In this document: in pieces, positions 37,201 through 52,200 of the stretch
Layout of the letters: each line of letters begins with the position of its first letter
Position numbering within the stretch: the first letter of the stretch is position 1
Assembly: GCF_002201575.2 (NCBI RefSeq)
Contig: NC_058411.1
Span: 11,023,841-11,087,840, forward strand
Length of the DNA: 64,000 nt
Reading direction: 5' to 3'
Source of the DNA: Neomonachus schauinslandi
Lineage: Eukaryota > Chordata > Mammalia > Carnivora > Phocidae
Notes under the pieces: model-generated
Databases searched by the model: none
Told to the model about the DNA's origin: nothing
What the model saw: the letters and a program-made list of their open reading frames with translations, nothing else
Translations under genes and position numbers: made by a program

Positions 37201-40200
37201 GTTCATTTCAGCATTAATCAAGTAATCACTGTGCGCCATGAACTGGGCTCAGGAGGCACTAGAGGGAAAAAGACGAGTGAGACATGGTCTCAGCCTGAAA
37301 GGAGCACATAAACAGATGCTTCACTGTATGATACGGCAAATGGTGAGAGACACGGACAGGACACCATAGCCGCCACGGCGCATGAACCATATGGTTGAAG
37401 GAGTATGAGTCAACAGCGGCTCATTGGGAGATTATAGCTCTATCCAAAAGCTAACAATTTCCAAAGGAACAGAAACATAACATCAAAAAGATGGCCCCTG
37501 GAATTGCAGGTTATAGTTAGTTTTTGTGTGTGTGTGTCAAGTAGGAATATAACTTCTCTCTCATATCACCTGAGGTTAGCCTATTATTTCATTTTTAAAG
37601 CTTTATTACCATTACCTGTTTTTATATCTTTATTTCTTACTGCTTCACTTAGTGTCATTACTCTCACTTCTTCAAAAAACCACCTTCTAGATTTCCTGTG
37701 GAATCTACTAGTGGCAAAGAACATGACTCTAGATTTCTATATTTACCCCCTGTATGGGTTAACCATGTGTCCATCCATACAGTACTACAAGAGATTAAAA
37801 CAGCATCTTAATTTGCTTTTTATCTTTTGGTACACTGTTTTATATTCATCTACACAAACTCTGGCATTTCATATACGGTTTGAAAGAACTAAAAATTAAT
37901 GATACTCCAGATAATAATACCAGTGTGATAGTCTATATAGTCACAACTTTGTGGATTTAGAGGAAAGCAGCAATAAGTAGAATGATTTTCCCCTATCCTT
38001 GAGTTTTTGGGGTTAGCAGTAGGTAAACTAATCTCTGTCATCAATTTGACTTAATTAGACAAATTCTTGAGAGGCAGACAGTAGGAGCAGTGGTTAAGAA
38101 CACATGTTCTGGAAAAAAAAACAAACAAAAACAAAACACATGTTCTGGAAATCAGACAGACTAAGGTTCTAATCCTGACTGCTACTTCACTATAGTTATA
38201 GGAAACTACTTTCCTTCTCTGTGACTGAATTTCTTCAAACTGTAAAATGAGAACATACCATCTCCCTTAGAGGATTACAGTAGGGAATAAATGGAAGACT
38301 GTATGCTGAGAGGTTAGTGCAATGCCTGGCAAGTTAAGTGCTTAGCTATTACAGTCATTAACAATTCTCCCATTTTGCTAGATACACTATAATCCTTACT
38401 GTAGATTTTATAAGCTTCTTGAGAAATGGTCAATGTCATCAATGATGCTGGGGTAAGGAAATTAAATAAAACAAGTCATATTTTTTATAATCTCACCCCA
38501 AATACACAGGTGAATAAGACAAGGTATGAACAGGATTAGCATCTATTCAGTTTCTAAGTTCACAGGACTGAATTCTTTGGCATTCAAAATTAATTATAGG
38601 AAAAAAAAAATCCAACCATACAGACTATAAGGATGACAGCCTTGAGGACCAGCTCTTCTACTTTACCAGTAAGAAAGAAATCCAGAAGTAACATTAGCTA
38701 CTATTTGTTGAGGGCCTAATGCATGTTAGGAACAATGCTTGGCCCTTCGATGCATATCCCTTATCCTCAAGAAAACCTGTGTTTATCTCCACTTTACAGA
38801 TGAGAAAACTAAGGCTCAGTGAGATGAAATATCTCGTGCAGGTAACACATCTACTAAGTGCCAAAGACGGGGCTTCTCTCCATATCTGATATTCAAGCCC
38901 ATACTCCAGACAAGAAACCCTACCTTACAACTTCCGTACTTTCCTTTATAGGTCATGCACATCTTATGAACCAATAATTTGCTGAGTTAACACGTTTTTT
39001 TTTTTCTTTTAAAGAAGGGTTGTCAGCCTGCATTTTACCTTCTCTCGTTCTCAGAGACTCCTCCTATGATATTTACGTCAAAGACTCCATGTTTAATCTA
39101 AACAAAAGGTCCAATTTACTTTTGGATTAAAAACTGCAATTACACATAAACTATAAATCATAAGATTATTCGTGAAACTATAATTAAGGGACTGTCCCTG
39201 TGTCCATTCCAGTATCAGAAAACATCCCAGTTTTATAGACAAGCCCAAATCTCATTTGTGTTTTAACCACTGGATTGTTATAAGATCCATAAATATGAAG
39301 ATTCTGTCTGGTTCCTTGCTCTAACTCCAAGCCTACAAGATGCCTGGCACATGGCAGGCACAGGGTAAGAATTTAACTAGTGCATCTAGTTAGCTACATG
39401 TTTGTTATTGCCAGGACTTCACAGTCCATCAACAGACAGGAAACCGATCGCCTTGGACGCACTGCTGCATGGTGACCACTAACACCCTTCCCCCAAAATA
39501 CAGACTCCACCGCCGCTCACCTGTCAATCGCCGGGGTCAGTGGCTGGCTGTGCAGCGCAGCTGTACCGAATCTTACCTGTAATTCGGATCTCAGCTGATG
39601 TATCTGGCCCATGAGCTTCTGTATTTCCTCCTTTTGCATCTCCTTTTCGTGCCGAAGTTCTTCCAGCTCCATGCTGTTAGCAGTACTGCTATCGAGGCCT
39701 TCAAAACCAGATCCTTCCTTTAAGCTGTTAATCAATTTTTCTTTAGACTATGATAAAAAAAGAAATATCTTTAAGCAAAACAGAGATTAGCTCGTATACT
39801 GAATAACATCAATCTTACACCAACTAAGCCACTACGGAAATGGTCCAATTACGTTCTCCATCAAAGAAAGTCCACATTGGGATAAGAACGCAGCAGGGCC
39901 TTGCTGTACACCAGCCTTGGATTTTAGTATCCAAGACTATGTTACTGTTGAAAACTTGTTATTAACAAGATTTCCCTCGTATTTTCTTCTCATCCTTTCT
40001 CATGCTTTTTATCTCCATCATATGCTACTCAGCAAATATTTACAGAGCACAATGGGTTTGGCATTATGCTCAGAGTCCCATGCAATGAAGAGGTCTCTCA
40101 TTTGAGATAGTACCCTCCGCCTTAAAAAACTGGAGGGAAGTTACAAGAAGGCAATAAACAAGTTGAGAGAGGCATCTGTAAGATTACTTGCAGAGTTCCA

Positions 40201-43200
40201 AAGAGAAGCCACTTACTGGGGAAGTGAAGGCTTTACCTGAAAGCAGCAGTTATGCTGATCCTGAAAAATGGCTAGGATTTTAACAGGTGTGGAGAAAACA
40301 GGACAAAGCATAAAAATGCAAAAGCATTAGGGAGTGTAAGAAAGTATTGTTGAGATGCGCTCGGACAGTATGTTAGGACCAATCTGTCGGGAGGGGCTTC
40401 AGATGCCAGGCTAAAATGTTTGACTTTTATCCTGGTGGGCGAAAACAAACAACTAAAAAAGTAGACAGGGAAGTGATATGAGCACGGATGCATTTAAGGA
40501 GGGTTAATGTGGCAGTGGTATAAAGTAGATGTTCACCAACTATGGCTGATGGGCCAGATCTGGCCTGTGGCCTATTTGTGTATAGCCCACAAGCTAAGCA
40601 TGATTTTTACATGTTTAGATGATAAAAAAAATAAAGACAAAGAGTATGCGATGGAGACCACATAGAACCTGCAAAGCCTACCATATGTACTATTTGGCCC
40701 TTTACAGAAAAAGTTTGTGACCCCCAATGGAAAGGATAAGTTGGAAGAAGAGATTCGATGTGGGAAGACCAGTTTAAGAAGTGCTATATAATTCTAGGCC
40801 AGCAGTAAGGACTATCAGCTCTTTCACCTTCAATATGAATATCTGAGAGGCACTCTCCTCCATCAAAAATAGTTTTTCTTCTCACGTGGTAGGATTATGG
40901 GTGACTTCGTTAAACTTCTCTGCATGTTTCATATTTTCTGTAACACACATAATTCTCTCTCTCTGCTCCCACATGGCTAATGCCCAGACCCATGGGCTGA
41001 GCTTCAGGCCTCTACTTCTGATTGCCTTCCTAAAACTTTCACCTTGGTGTCACTCGGTGCAGTCAAATTCTGCAAACTCTTTGTCACTTGTCCTAGTGTC
41101 CATCAGTGCTAGCCGGATGTCTTTCCTGTGTCTCTGCTGCACTACCCAGGGCGTATCGCTCACATCTGAACCCAGAAAACCGGAGTCCTCCTAAGGTCTG
41201 CCTGCAGTTCCCCTTCCTCCAGTTGAAACCCCAAGTGTCACACATCCCACCTCCTACATGTCTCTTAGCTGTCCCATCTGTCACCCTCACTGCCACAAAT
41301 TAGACCAGGTCCTCATTACTTCACACCATTAATTCCGATACTCTCCTCTTTACCCTCTCACCATCCTATCCTCACCCATCAACGTCCGCAGCAATTTACT
41401 GAGCACCGCCTAAGGGCCTGACCCAGTGCCAACTCTCCTCTTCACCGCAAGTCCTCACGCTGCTCAGTCTCTCACCTCTCACCCCTACCACTACCTAGGA
41501 GATAAAAATCAAAACTCCTCTGCACAGGATGCGAGGCCCTCCATGGTCTGGCTTCTGCCTGTCATTGAGTTTTCTCTCCCCGCTTTTAGTCCCTAACCCT
41601 TCACGCTCCAGCGGCAGGGAACCAGCTGCCATCCACTAAAGATGCTGTGCTCCCGCAGACCCCCTTTGCTCTGGCACAGCTGTTCTATCTGAAATCTCTT
41701 CCCTACCACAAGCCCTCCTACTCATCCTTCAAGTTCCTCTTTATACAGCATCTCCAGTCATTCCTGACATTCCCTGGCAGATTTTAAGGGCTTACTGCAT
41801 CAATAACTTCATCACGTCGATTACCTCAGTGTCTTTCTGCCAACTGAACGCTCTTTTCAGAAAGAAAACACCCCCCCAGCATCTATCATAATGCCTCATT
41901 AGAATAGTTAGGTGCTCAATAATAAATTAGAGTGACACAGCAAAAGTAATCAGAACAGTTTGGAGGAGATGGGTATGCTGTCTCATGAAAGTAGAATCAA
42001 AATAGTGCTCACACGCAACGGGAGGCAGGAGATAAAGGAAAAAGGTGGAGTCAAAACGTCATCGTGGTTCAAGCTCTACTGCCTGGGAAGGAGGTATAAT
42101 ATTTACCAAAATTAGAGAATGAAGGAGAAGCTGGTGTGAGCGATGGGGAATCCCACACAGAGAAGCCTGGCAGGCACTCAGAAACCGGGGTCAGGAAGTT
42201 AGGCTGGGAGACACGCTGGAGTCACTTCGAGGTGACAGACAGAAGCAGAGTGAGTATAGGATAATGCCAGGTAAGGAGTGAGAGAGGTCTTGGGACTGAA
42301 TTTGAGAGAACTCTTCGTCTCCAGAGACTCTGGAGCAGTGAAAGAAGACGGAGAGAGAGGGCAGCTCAAGTAGCACCGGAGGCAGGAGTTTAAGAAGGTA
42401 GAAGGGCTAATGGTGTCTGATGCTCTATCCACATCAAAGTGGATGGATATTAAGAAAAGGAAGAAAATACATATTCAGGTCATTAAAGATGTCTGGGAAG
42501 ACAATTTCAGAAATGTATCAGGGACAGAAATGATACGAAGGAGTTAGAGTTAACAGCGCTAAAATAAAGATGGCATATTTACAAGAATTCTATTAAGTCT
42601 GATATTGAAAGAAAGAACAGGAAAATGGATCCAAGTGGTCAAAAAAGACAAAGGATTGTTTTTTCCCTAAGCAGGAGTTCCAAGATCTAGTTTTTGATCT
42701 TCCACCCAGCAACCATATGCTCTTGAGTAGGCTGAGCCAGAAAAAGGAGGCAGAGTGGAAGAAACAGAGAGAGGACAGACTCAGACTCAGGAGGAAGAGC
42801 TTATATACGGCGAAGAGGAACCCTCCTAGGGAAAGATGAAAGGATACCTTTCCCTCAGGAGGCAAAGGACAGAGAAGCCCAAGACTACATGAGATGACAT
42901 GGGGGAAGCTGGCTGAGGCCGAGACCAGCTGTTCTGAAAAACTCAATGGGGGACCAGCCAGGAAGAATAAAGTGGCTGCTTAACGACAAACGTCGACAGT
43001 GCCGTGCTTAAGGTGACAGCTGAAGACCTGAGCTAGGCTGTGGCAGAATGAATTTTAAATAAAAAGAAAGAAAAACGGTAGGAACAAGGGACATTTCGGA
43101 CTTTTGTAATACCTCTAAGTGCAGGAAGGCACCTGAAGCGAGCCAACCCAGCCAAACACGAACAAATCCTCTCTCAGATCTATATGGAGTCGAAAAGTGT

Positions 43201-46200
43201 CTCCCACCTGGCAAATCTTAACATCCAAAAGACATTTCATGCTTACTTGGAGTATTCTAGTAGCTTTTTGCTTGTAGTCAATTAATTCCTGCTTAGAGGA
43301 CTCCAAGTTGGACTTGTACACTTTAACTTGCTGCTGTAGCTCATCAACTCTCTTCTTCTCCTCCGCATATTTTCTTTCCGCCAGAGTGACTGCTTCTGCC
43401 AAATTCTGACGTTCCTCTTCCATTTTATTAAGGCGTGCAGCAAACTCACTCTGTGACAAATTTTTATATCATCTTTACATCATTTCCTCTGAAATATATT
43501 TTACAACCATCCAATCAGATGTCTTATGGGATTGTTTTTTTTTTTTAGCTCAGCCCAACAACATAACAGGGAGGTTAAAAACAAAAACAAAACAAACCAA
43601 ACACTTCATTTGTTAGGAACTGAAGAATAGGGAATCTAAGGTTGTTGGCTCCCAAATATGGCAATGCATCAGAATCAATTAAGAGTTTTTTATTTTTTTT
43701 TAAGGATTTTATTTATTTTGAGAGGAAGAAAGCACAGAGGGAGAGTGAGAGGGAGCAGCAGACTCCTTGCTGAGCAGAGAGCCTGATGCAGGGCTCAGTC
43801 CGAGGACCCTGAGATCATGACCTGAGCCGAAGGCAGACGCTTAACTGACTGAGCCACCCAGGTGCCCCAATTAAGGAGTTTTAAACAAATACAGCCACCC
43901 AAAGCTGTCCCCAGGCTTACTGAATTGGAATTTCCAAGACTATGCTTGGAAATGGAAATCTGTTTAAGAAATTTCCAAGGTGAATCTGGCCAGCCTGATA
44001 CTAGCTGATTAATGAATAAAACAGAAAGTCTATCAGAAAACAAATAAAGGGGCACCTGGGTGGCTCAGTCGGTTAAGTGTCTGACTCTCGGTTTCAGCTC
44101 AGGTCACAATCTCAGGGTCAGGAGCTCAAGCCGCATGTCAGGCTCTGTGCTCAGCACGGAGTCTGCTTAAGTCTCTCTCAAATAAATAAAATAAATCTTA
44201 AAAAAAAAAAAAGGCAAACCACAGAGATAAGTAAACAGCTACATCTTTTTTAATAGCATGACTAACATTTTCCCTTTATTTCAAATTTTCTAATGAACTA
44301 TTCAATATAATTTTTTAGCTTAAGAAACTTCCGGGCGCCTGGGTGGCTCAGTTGGTTAAGTGACTGCCTTCGGCTCAGGTCATGATCCTGGAGTCCCTGG
44401 ATCGAGTCCCGCATCGGGCTCCCTGCTCAGCAGGGAGTCTGCTTTGCCCTCTGACCCTATCCCCTCTCATGTGTTCTCTCTCATTCTCTCTCTCTCAAAA
44501 TAAATAAATAAAATCTTTAAAAAAAAAAAAAAGAAACTTCCAAAGCACACTCTAGAAAAACACATGCCTATCACTTACTAGCCTAACTAGTTCTGAGAAT
44601 TATTTATATTTTGCCTTTATTCTCAAAAGTTCCCATCACCAGAACACTCAGAAGGTGAGGCAAAAGTCCGAAAGCAAAAGTTCACACACCAATAACTAAA
44701 GCCACAAACCTTTGACCCAATATTAACTCCTGCTTTGAATAAAAAGAGCAAGAGGACTATGCTAATGTCTACCAAGCATGTGAAATGTGCCTAATGCAAC
44801 TAGAATTGAGTTTTTCTGTTTACTAACTTTAGCTAATTTTTCTGTTAATTAGCTTTAATTAAACATAAAAATACTTAATTCAGGGGTGCCTGGGTGGCTC
44901 AGTCGTTAAGCGTCTGCCTTCGGTTCAGGTCATGATCCCAGGGTCCTGGGATCGAGCCCCACATTGGGCTCCCTGCTCAGTGGGAAGCCTGCTTCTCCCT
45001 CTCCCACTTCCCCTGCTTGTGTTCCCTCTCTCGCTGTGTCTCTCTCTGTCAAATAAATAAATAAAATCTTTCAAAAAAAAACCCACTTAATTCAATTAAT
45101 AGATTCATTGGGATATAATTAACATACTATAGAATTCACCCTTTTACAGTGTACAATTCAGGGGTTTTCAGTGTATTCACAGAGTTAGCTGTACAACCAT
45201 TACCACTACCTAATATCAGGTACATTTTCACCCCAAAGGGAGATCCTCTACCCACTTCTCCCTTCCTCCTAGCCCCTGGCAATGATTAATCTACTTTCTC
45301 TATAGATCTAACTATTCTGGACATTTCATGGAAGTGACATCATATAATATGTGGCCTTTAGTGTCTGCCTTCTTTCACTTAGCATAATGTCTTACAGGTT
45401 CATCCATGTTGTAGCACGATCAGTACTTCATTCCTTTTTATGGCTGAATGCTATCTCCTTGTAGGCATATACCACACTTTGTTTATCCATTCAGCAACTG
45501 ATGGATATTTGTATTAGTTCCAGTTTGGGGCTATTGTGAATAATGCTGCTATGAACATTTGTGTACAATTTTCTGTGTGGACAAATATTTTCAATTCCCT
45601 TGGGTATACACCTAGGACAGAGCTGCTAGGCCATATGGTAACTCTACACCTAACTTTTTGAGGAACTGTCAGTAGAAAACTTCTGAGTAGTTTAGAACAA
45701 CTGGGCATGTGAATTATTTTTTTACCTCTAAATTTTATGAAATCTAAATATACATCAAGTATTACATAAGCAAATTTATGACTGAATTAAGTATAAAATA
45801 TATTTTAAAGTATCAGTTTGCAAAAAAGAATGTAAAATATCTCATTAATGATTTTTATTTTTTTATTTTTTTATTTTTATTTTTTTAAGATTTTATTTAT
45901 TTATTTGACAGAGAGAGACACAGTGAGAGAGGGAACACAAGCAGGGGGAGTGGGAGAGGGAGAAGCAGGCTCCCCGCAGAGCAGGGAGCCCGATGCGGGA
46001 CTCAATCCCAGGACCCTGGGATCATGACCTGAGCTGAAGGCAGTCGCTTAACCAACTGAGCCACCCAGGCGCCCAATGATTTTTATTATTAACTATATGT
46101 TGAAATGATAGTACTTTGATTTTGTTGTTTTTAGGAGCCCAATGCGGGGCTTGAACTCATAACCCTAAGATCAAGATGTAAGCTGAGATCGAGTCAGATG

Positions 46201-49200
46201 CTTAAGTGACTGAGCCACTCAGGTGCCCCAAAATGACAGTACTTTGGATATACTGTGTTAAATAAAATACATTCATAAGATTTTCAAAAAGTCCACATTA
46301 ACTGATAGTTACTTTCAGGGCTCAACTATTTTCACCTGTTGAAAAGATAGTCTGAACCAGTGGTTTTCAACCTCACTGGCTAATAGATACATGTAAATCT
46401 TATAAAACTCAAACACCACTGCTTATGCCCTACCTCACACCATGGGATCCGACTCCCTGGGAGTAGAGACCTGGCATCAGAAAGTATTAAAAGCTACACA
46501 AGTGATTCTAATGTATAGACAGGGCTGAGAATCACTGAACTAGATGCAAAAAAATTCATTTAAGTGTAAAACTCTACATTTTATGTACAATTTCCTCTGG
46601 AAATAAATCAATCAGATTGAACTAGAATCAGAAAAAGCTTAAATAAAAAAATAAACAAGATGCCCCACATCAATTTTTTCCCTCATTTGGCAGTGTTTTA
46701 TTCGAAAGTTTCTCAGCACCATCTAATTTTAAGAAAAAGGACCCAAATCAGTTTTTCATCAAATAATGGTAATGTTGGTTGAAAAACAAAATTAAATAAA
46801 GAAATATCTATCTCTACTGAATATTCTATTTTAATTGTATTCCTTTTTTTAAGGGGTGCTGAGGGGCTGCTCTCCTTTTATAAGTATAACACCCCTCCTC
46901 TCTAGGACCATTGTCCAACCTGTGCATCGTCCCTTCAAATACCATCTCAGAAGAAAAGCCCCCACATTTCTGGTCAATGCCTTGTTGATCATAGAGGATG
47001 TTGACATTTATTTTAATTGTATCCCAATACATAAGATTAAGTAAATTCAGCAAGAATCAAGCTAAATTTTCAAATACTTGGTTTCTGTGACAGAAACAGA
47101 TTTTTCTGAAATGCACTGCAGAATTTTCTTAAAGAGCAAATGTTATCAAACAGCATAAAGGCATTCTTCCTTTCTAACCTGCATTTGTTTACAGCTCTCC
47201 TGCTCTTTCTTCCGGGCGGTGTCCGCTTCATGCAGTCTCTCCTGAAGAGTTTGCAGAGCTTGGTTCTGCAGGCTGCTACCTTCGCTGTGATCCTGCATTA
47301 TTCTAAAAGAAAAGACATCACTTGAAAAGACTTATTTCCACAGTGTACAAGGTGGAATAATTTTTAAAGCATCGGCTTGACAGCACAAAATAGCTGATTT
47401 GACTGGGGTGCCTAGGTGGTGCGGTCGGTTAGGCATCTGACTCCTGGTTTCGGCTCAGGTCGTGATCTCGGGGTCCTGATATCAAGCCCCCTGTTGGGCT
47501 CCACGTTCAGCACAGAGTCTGCTTGAGATTCTCTCTCTCCCTCTGCCCCTTCCCCCACCCCTCTCTCTCTAAAATAAAAAAAAAAAAAAAAGATGGTTTG
47601 ACTAAAATATCCTTAAAGAAATCTTTTTGCCTTTTAATGGAATGTAACCTATATTTTTAGGCATCCAAATATAAGCACACACATCATTATATGTCAAAAA
47701 ATTAAGGACACTATATTCGTCAAATATTTTTAAATTCAGAATTTGCTAACAATGCATCTCAAGGTTCAAATAATAAATCAACTTTTAATCGCACACATTT
47801 ACAACAGTACCGAAAGATAAATTTGCCCCCTCTAAATTTCAAAAGCTAAGTTTTCATAAGGTAGTATACACCACCACAGTATTTATCATTACTTGCATGG
47901 GAAAGAATCTTTCTAGTTCCCTTTCTCATGATCACTAGGATGAGCTACCGTGATTTCTCAGTCTGCAAGGCTTCCAGGGCTTCGGTGCGTGTGGTCAGGA
48001 GCTGGTCGGCCTCCTGCAGCCTCACTTTCAGCACAGCCAGCTGTGAGTCCTTGGCATCCACCGCTGCAGTCAGGTCATCTACTTGGGCTCGCAGCTCTCG
48101 GGTTATTCGATCACTCTTTGAATGGTCGACATTCCACTTTTCAACTCTTGCTCTTGCTTTGGTTAATTCTTAAAAAAAAAAAAAAAAGAGATTTCTCTCT
48201 TCAAGCAGACACACTTTTCTCAGAGCACACAGAGACTCCCCTCTGTATCCCCGTAGTAATTTCTGCCAAAATTAAGAGCTTACAAATATCTTCAAATCAT
48301 TTGCTTCAAATGGGATACCCATATCTCAAGCCCAACATTCACATCTACATCACAGTTAATAGGTTGGAAAGGGCACGATGCTAGCTGCTCCCTACAAAAA
48401 AAAAATTTTGAGACCTATCATAAAGCATTTGGGAGCCCACCCCAGTATACAGCAGAGTTCAGAACACTAGAGAAGTCAGTGGATTTGTTGAGCTCTGCTA
48501 GAGACAGGAAGAATGCAAATACAAATCAAGGGTAGATGGTGTACACCCTGGTATAAGACCAAAACAAACAAAATCAAAACCTATAGATAAACACAGGAAA
48601 GAATCTGTTTCTCTTGATTACTGTAGCAAAAAGATTTTATTTTTTAAACCTAGGACATTGGTGCAGAAAGAGCAGTGCAGATTTCCACACACTCACATAT
48701 CTATAACAGCAGTTTGCAGGCCAAAAAAAAAAAATTTTTTTTTTTTTTAAATTGAAGCAAACTCTACAGGGTCTCAGGAAAAGCTCTATTTCTAGGTCTT
48801 TATTAGTCTGGTAAAGCAAAGCTTTTTCTGAAGTCAGTCCAACAAGCCCTAAACTTTCTTCCTCTTTCACTCTTCTGGTCCTCCATCCATATCTTGGCAA
48901 AACTTTTCCCACTGTCCCCGCCCTCCTTTCTAATCACTGCCAGGAACCAAGGCAGAGACTTCTCTTCTCCCTTTTGTTTTCCCTCAGCCCACACTTACAT
49001 TAAGACTAACATATTCCCCCATCACCTCATTTATGAGATTATTTACTTTTAAATTACCCATTTCTGAGGAATCTAAGAGTTTTCTACTCTAGGGACACTT
49101 CACTGCATATTTCGAGAGTGTATTATTCAAACTGAATTCCATGGTCACTTCACATCTCCTGGAGCAGTACAATACTGTGACCTTGTCTACTGGTATCCAC

Positions 49201-52200
49201 TCCTTTGTTTAATCCCACCTTTGGTTCATGAACAGTTCCCCCTGAAGGTTCAGAAGAGAGCAAATGAACCAGATGATTACTAAGGTTCTTAAATTTCTTA
49301 AATTACTAAGTTCTTAAATTTCATGACTCCTAGGGAATGACCAAACAAAGGCAATGTTCTGTTTCAGACTGGTAGGAGGATGACTGGTTCTATTTCTAAA
49401 TCTGGGCCCTGTATTTCTATGAAAACACGATTTTGTAAGTCTTGTGTTTTGTTAAGTTCCGATGTCCTCAAGTTTTCAGTTTATTTTTGAAATGTTAAAT
49501 TCCTAATCCTCCACAACTTAAATAAGACTCTACCTTCTTGAGTTTCCTTGGATCTTTGAAGTAATGAGGCCATTTCTTGATTTAAAGACTGAACTTCATT
49601 CCTCAACAGTTGATTCTCCAATCGAAGATTAGACAGTTCATGGGATTTGCCATCGTGAGTAGGTGTTGGGTTGTGGTCAGCACAGGCAGCACTTGATGAT
49701 ACATTTTCCTTTGAAGAATCCTCTTGAACTTCATGGCCAGAATCTGAATTATTAGACGTTACTATAAAAAAAGGAAAACATTTTTGTTACACTGGAACAC
49801 TCACTACATACACATTAGTTGCTTACTTTGGTAGAATGCCTTTTGGCTCAAGTTGACTGCTATAGCTAAAATATCATAAAAAAGTAAACTTAAATTCTCA
49901 AGAGATTTCCTTCTGATGAAATTTCATTCTCCTACATGGGAGGCTATAGATCTCTAAGGATCTCAAAATTTGGATATACTGAATGGATGGTGATAAAGGA
50001 TAGACACAAGAATACAGTTCTGGAAAGAAGAAAATCAAGAGATAATCTAAGCAGTTGGGATTAGGTAAAAAGGGTTTCAGTCCCCCTTTGTCTCCAAAGC
50101 ATTTTCTTAAAAAAAGATGAAAGTCTCAACAGTGAAAATACTAGAAAGGCACAAAAGAACAGCTGTGGGTTTCAAGGCAAAAGAGTAATAATAGGTCAGA
50201 GCCATTTGTTACATACCAAACTGGAATCTAAAATGCCTTATACAAAGAGAGAGAGACTCATAAATTCAGATTCATCTTGTTTTTGGACTAAATGTGATCC
50301 AAATGCATTTTTTAGAAGATTTTATTTATTTATTTGGCAGAGAGAGAGAGAGCACAAGCAGGGTGGAGCGGCAGGCAGAGGGAAAGGAAGAAGCAGGCTC
50401 CGCTGAGCAGAGAGCCCAACGTGGGGCTTGATCCCAGGATCATGACCTGAGCTGAAGGCAGACGCTTCACCAACTGAGCCACCCAGGTGTCCGCCCAAAT
50501 GCATTTTTTACTTACTCTAAAAAAAATTAGGTATGTGCTAAAAAGTGAACTGTATCTAAATGATAAAATGCACTAAGTAACTGTATGGGCAAAAGAGTTG
50601 ACACTTCACAAAGGAAGATAAACAAATGATCAATAATCTTATGAAAAGGTTCTCAACATCTTCAGTGATCAAGGAAACGCAAATTAAAACCACAATGAGA
50701 ACCAATACACACCTGCTAGAATGGCTAAAATTAAAAGGACAACACCAAATGCAGACAAAGACGTGGAGCAACCAGAACTCTCATAGATTATTGGTGGGAG
50801 TACAAAATGGTATAACCACGGTGGGAAAAGGTTTCCGCAGTCTCTTATGAAATTAAATATGCATCTACCATTTTGCCTAGTGATTCCCTTCCCAGGTTTT
50901 CATTTCCAAGAGAAACGAAAACATTTCCCCACAAATAGACAAGTACAAAAATGTTCATAGCAGCTTTATTCACAATAACCCAAAACTGGAAACAATCCAC
51001 TGTCCATAAAAGAGAATGGATAAATTGTGGTGTATCTCCAGTAGAATACTACAAAATAAAAAAGAACTATTGATATACCCAATAACATGGATGAATCTCA
51101 CTAACATGGTGAGTAAAAGAAGTCAGATAAGAGAGTGTACATACTACATGATTCCATTTATATGAAACTTTAGGACAAAAACTAAGGTGAAAAAAATCAG
51201 AGCAGTGGTAATTGGGGAAATGGGATGGAAAGATTAACTGGAAAGGGACGTGAGGGAAAGAAGTGTTATCATAAAAGTGTGGGTTACACAGGTATAGCCA
51301 TTTATCTGTATAGCTAAGGTTTGTGCATTTCAACATACAGAAAAAATTATGAGAAATGGAAATTTGAATAATGACTAGGCACTAGATGATACTAAGGAAT
51401 TATTACATTTTTAGGGTGATGATGGTATGAGTGTTTCTAAAGCTTGCATTTTGGGGCACCCGGGTGGCTCAGGTGGTTAAGCAACTGACTTCGGGTCAGG
51501 TCATGACCTCAGGGTCCTGGGATCAAGCTTGGGCTCTCAGCTTAGCGGGGGAGTCTGCCAGTCCCTCTCCCTCTGCCCCTCCCCCTGCTTGTACTCTCCC
51601 TGTCTCTCTCTCAAATAAATAAAATCTTTAAAAAAAAATAAAGCTTGCATTTTTTTAGGGTAATAAAATGAAATATTTCTAGAAGAAATGATATGAGATC
51701 TGTGATTTGCTGCAAAATAATTCTGTGGAGGGTAGAGGTAAAGGAGGGATGGAAAATGGGAGGTATAAATAAAACAAGAATGGCCGTAAGTGTTGATTAA
51801 TACAGCCAGACAGGTAATATTGGAGGGAGTCATCAAAATCTACTTTGATATGTTTGAAATTTCCAAAACAAAAATTTTTCAGAAGAAATAAAGTATATAT
51901 CCAATAAAGTAGTATTTAGAAGGACATCTATAGTCTTTAATATTTATATTAAAAATGAAAGTAAGAAAATTAATGAGTTTTCTATCCACCTTAAAGGCTA
52001 TAAAAAACAGCAGAATAAACCCCAAAGCGGAAATTAACAATAAAGACCAGAAATTAACAAAATAGAAAAGAAACTTGCTAGAGAGAATTAAAATGGTATT
52101 CAGAGGGACATATAATTAACATTATGCCAATGAATTTTTAAATGTATACTACGTTGAAACCTACCAAATTGTATACTTAAGTATGTATAATTTATTATGT

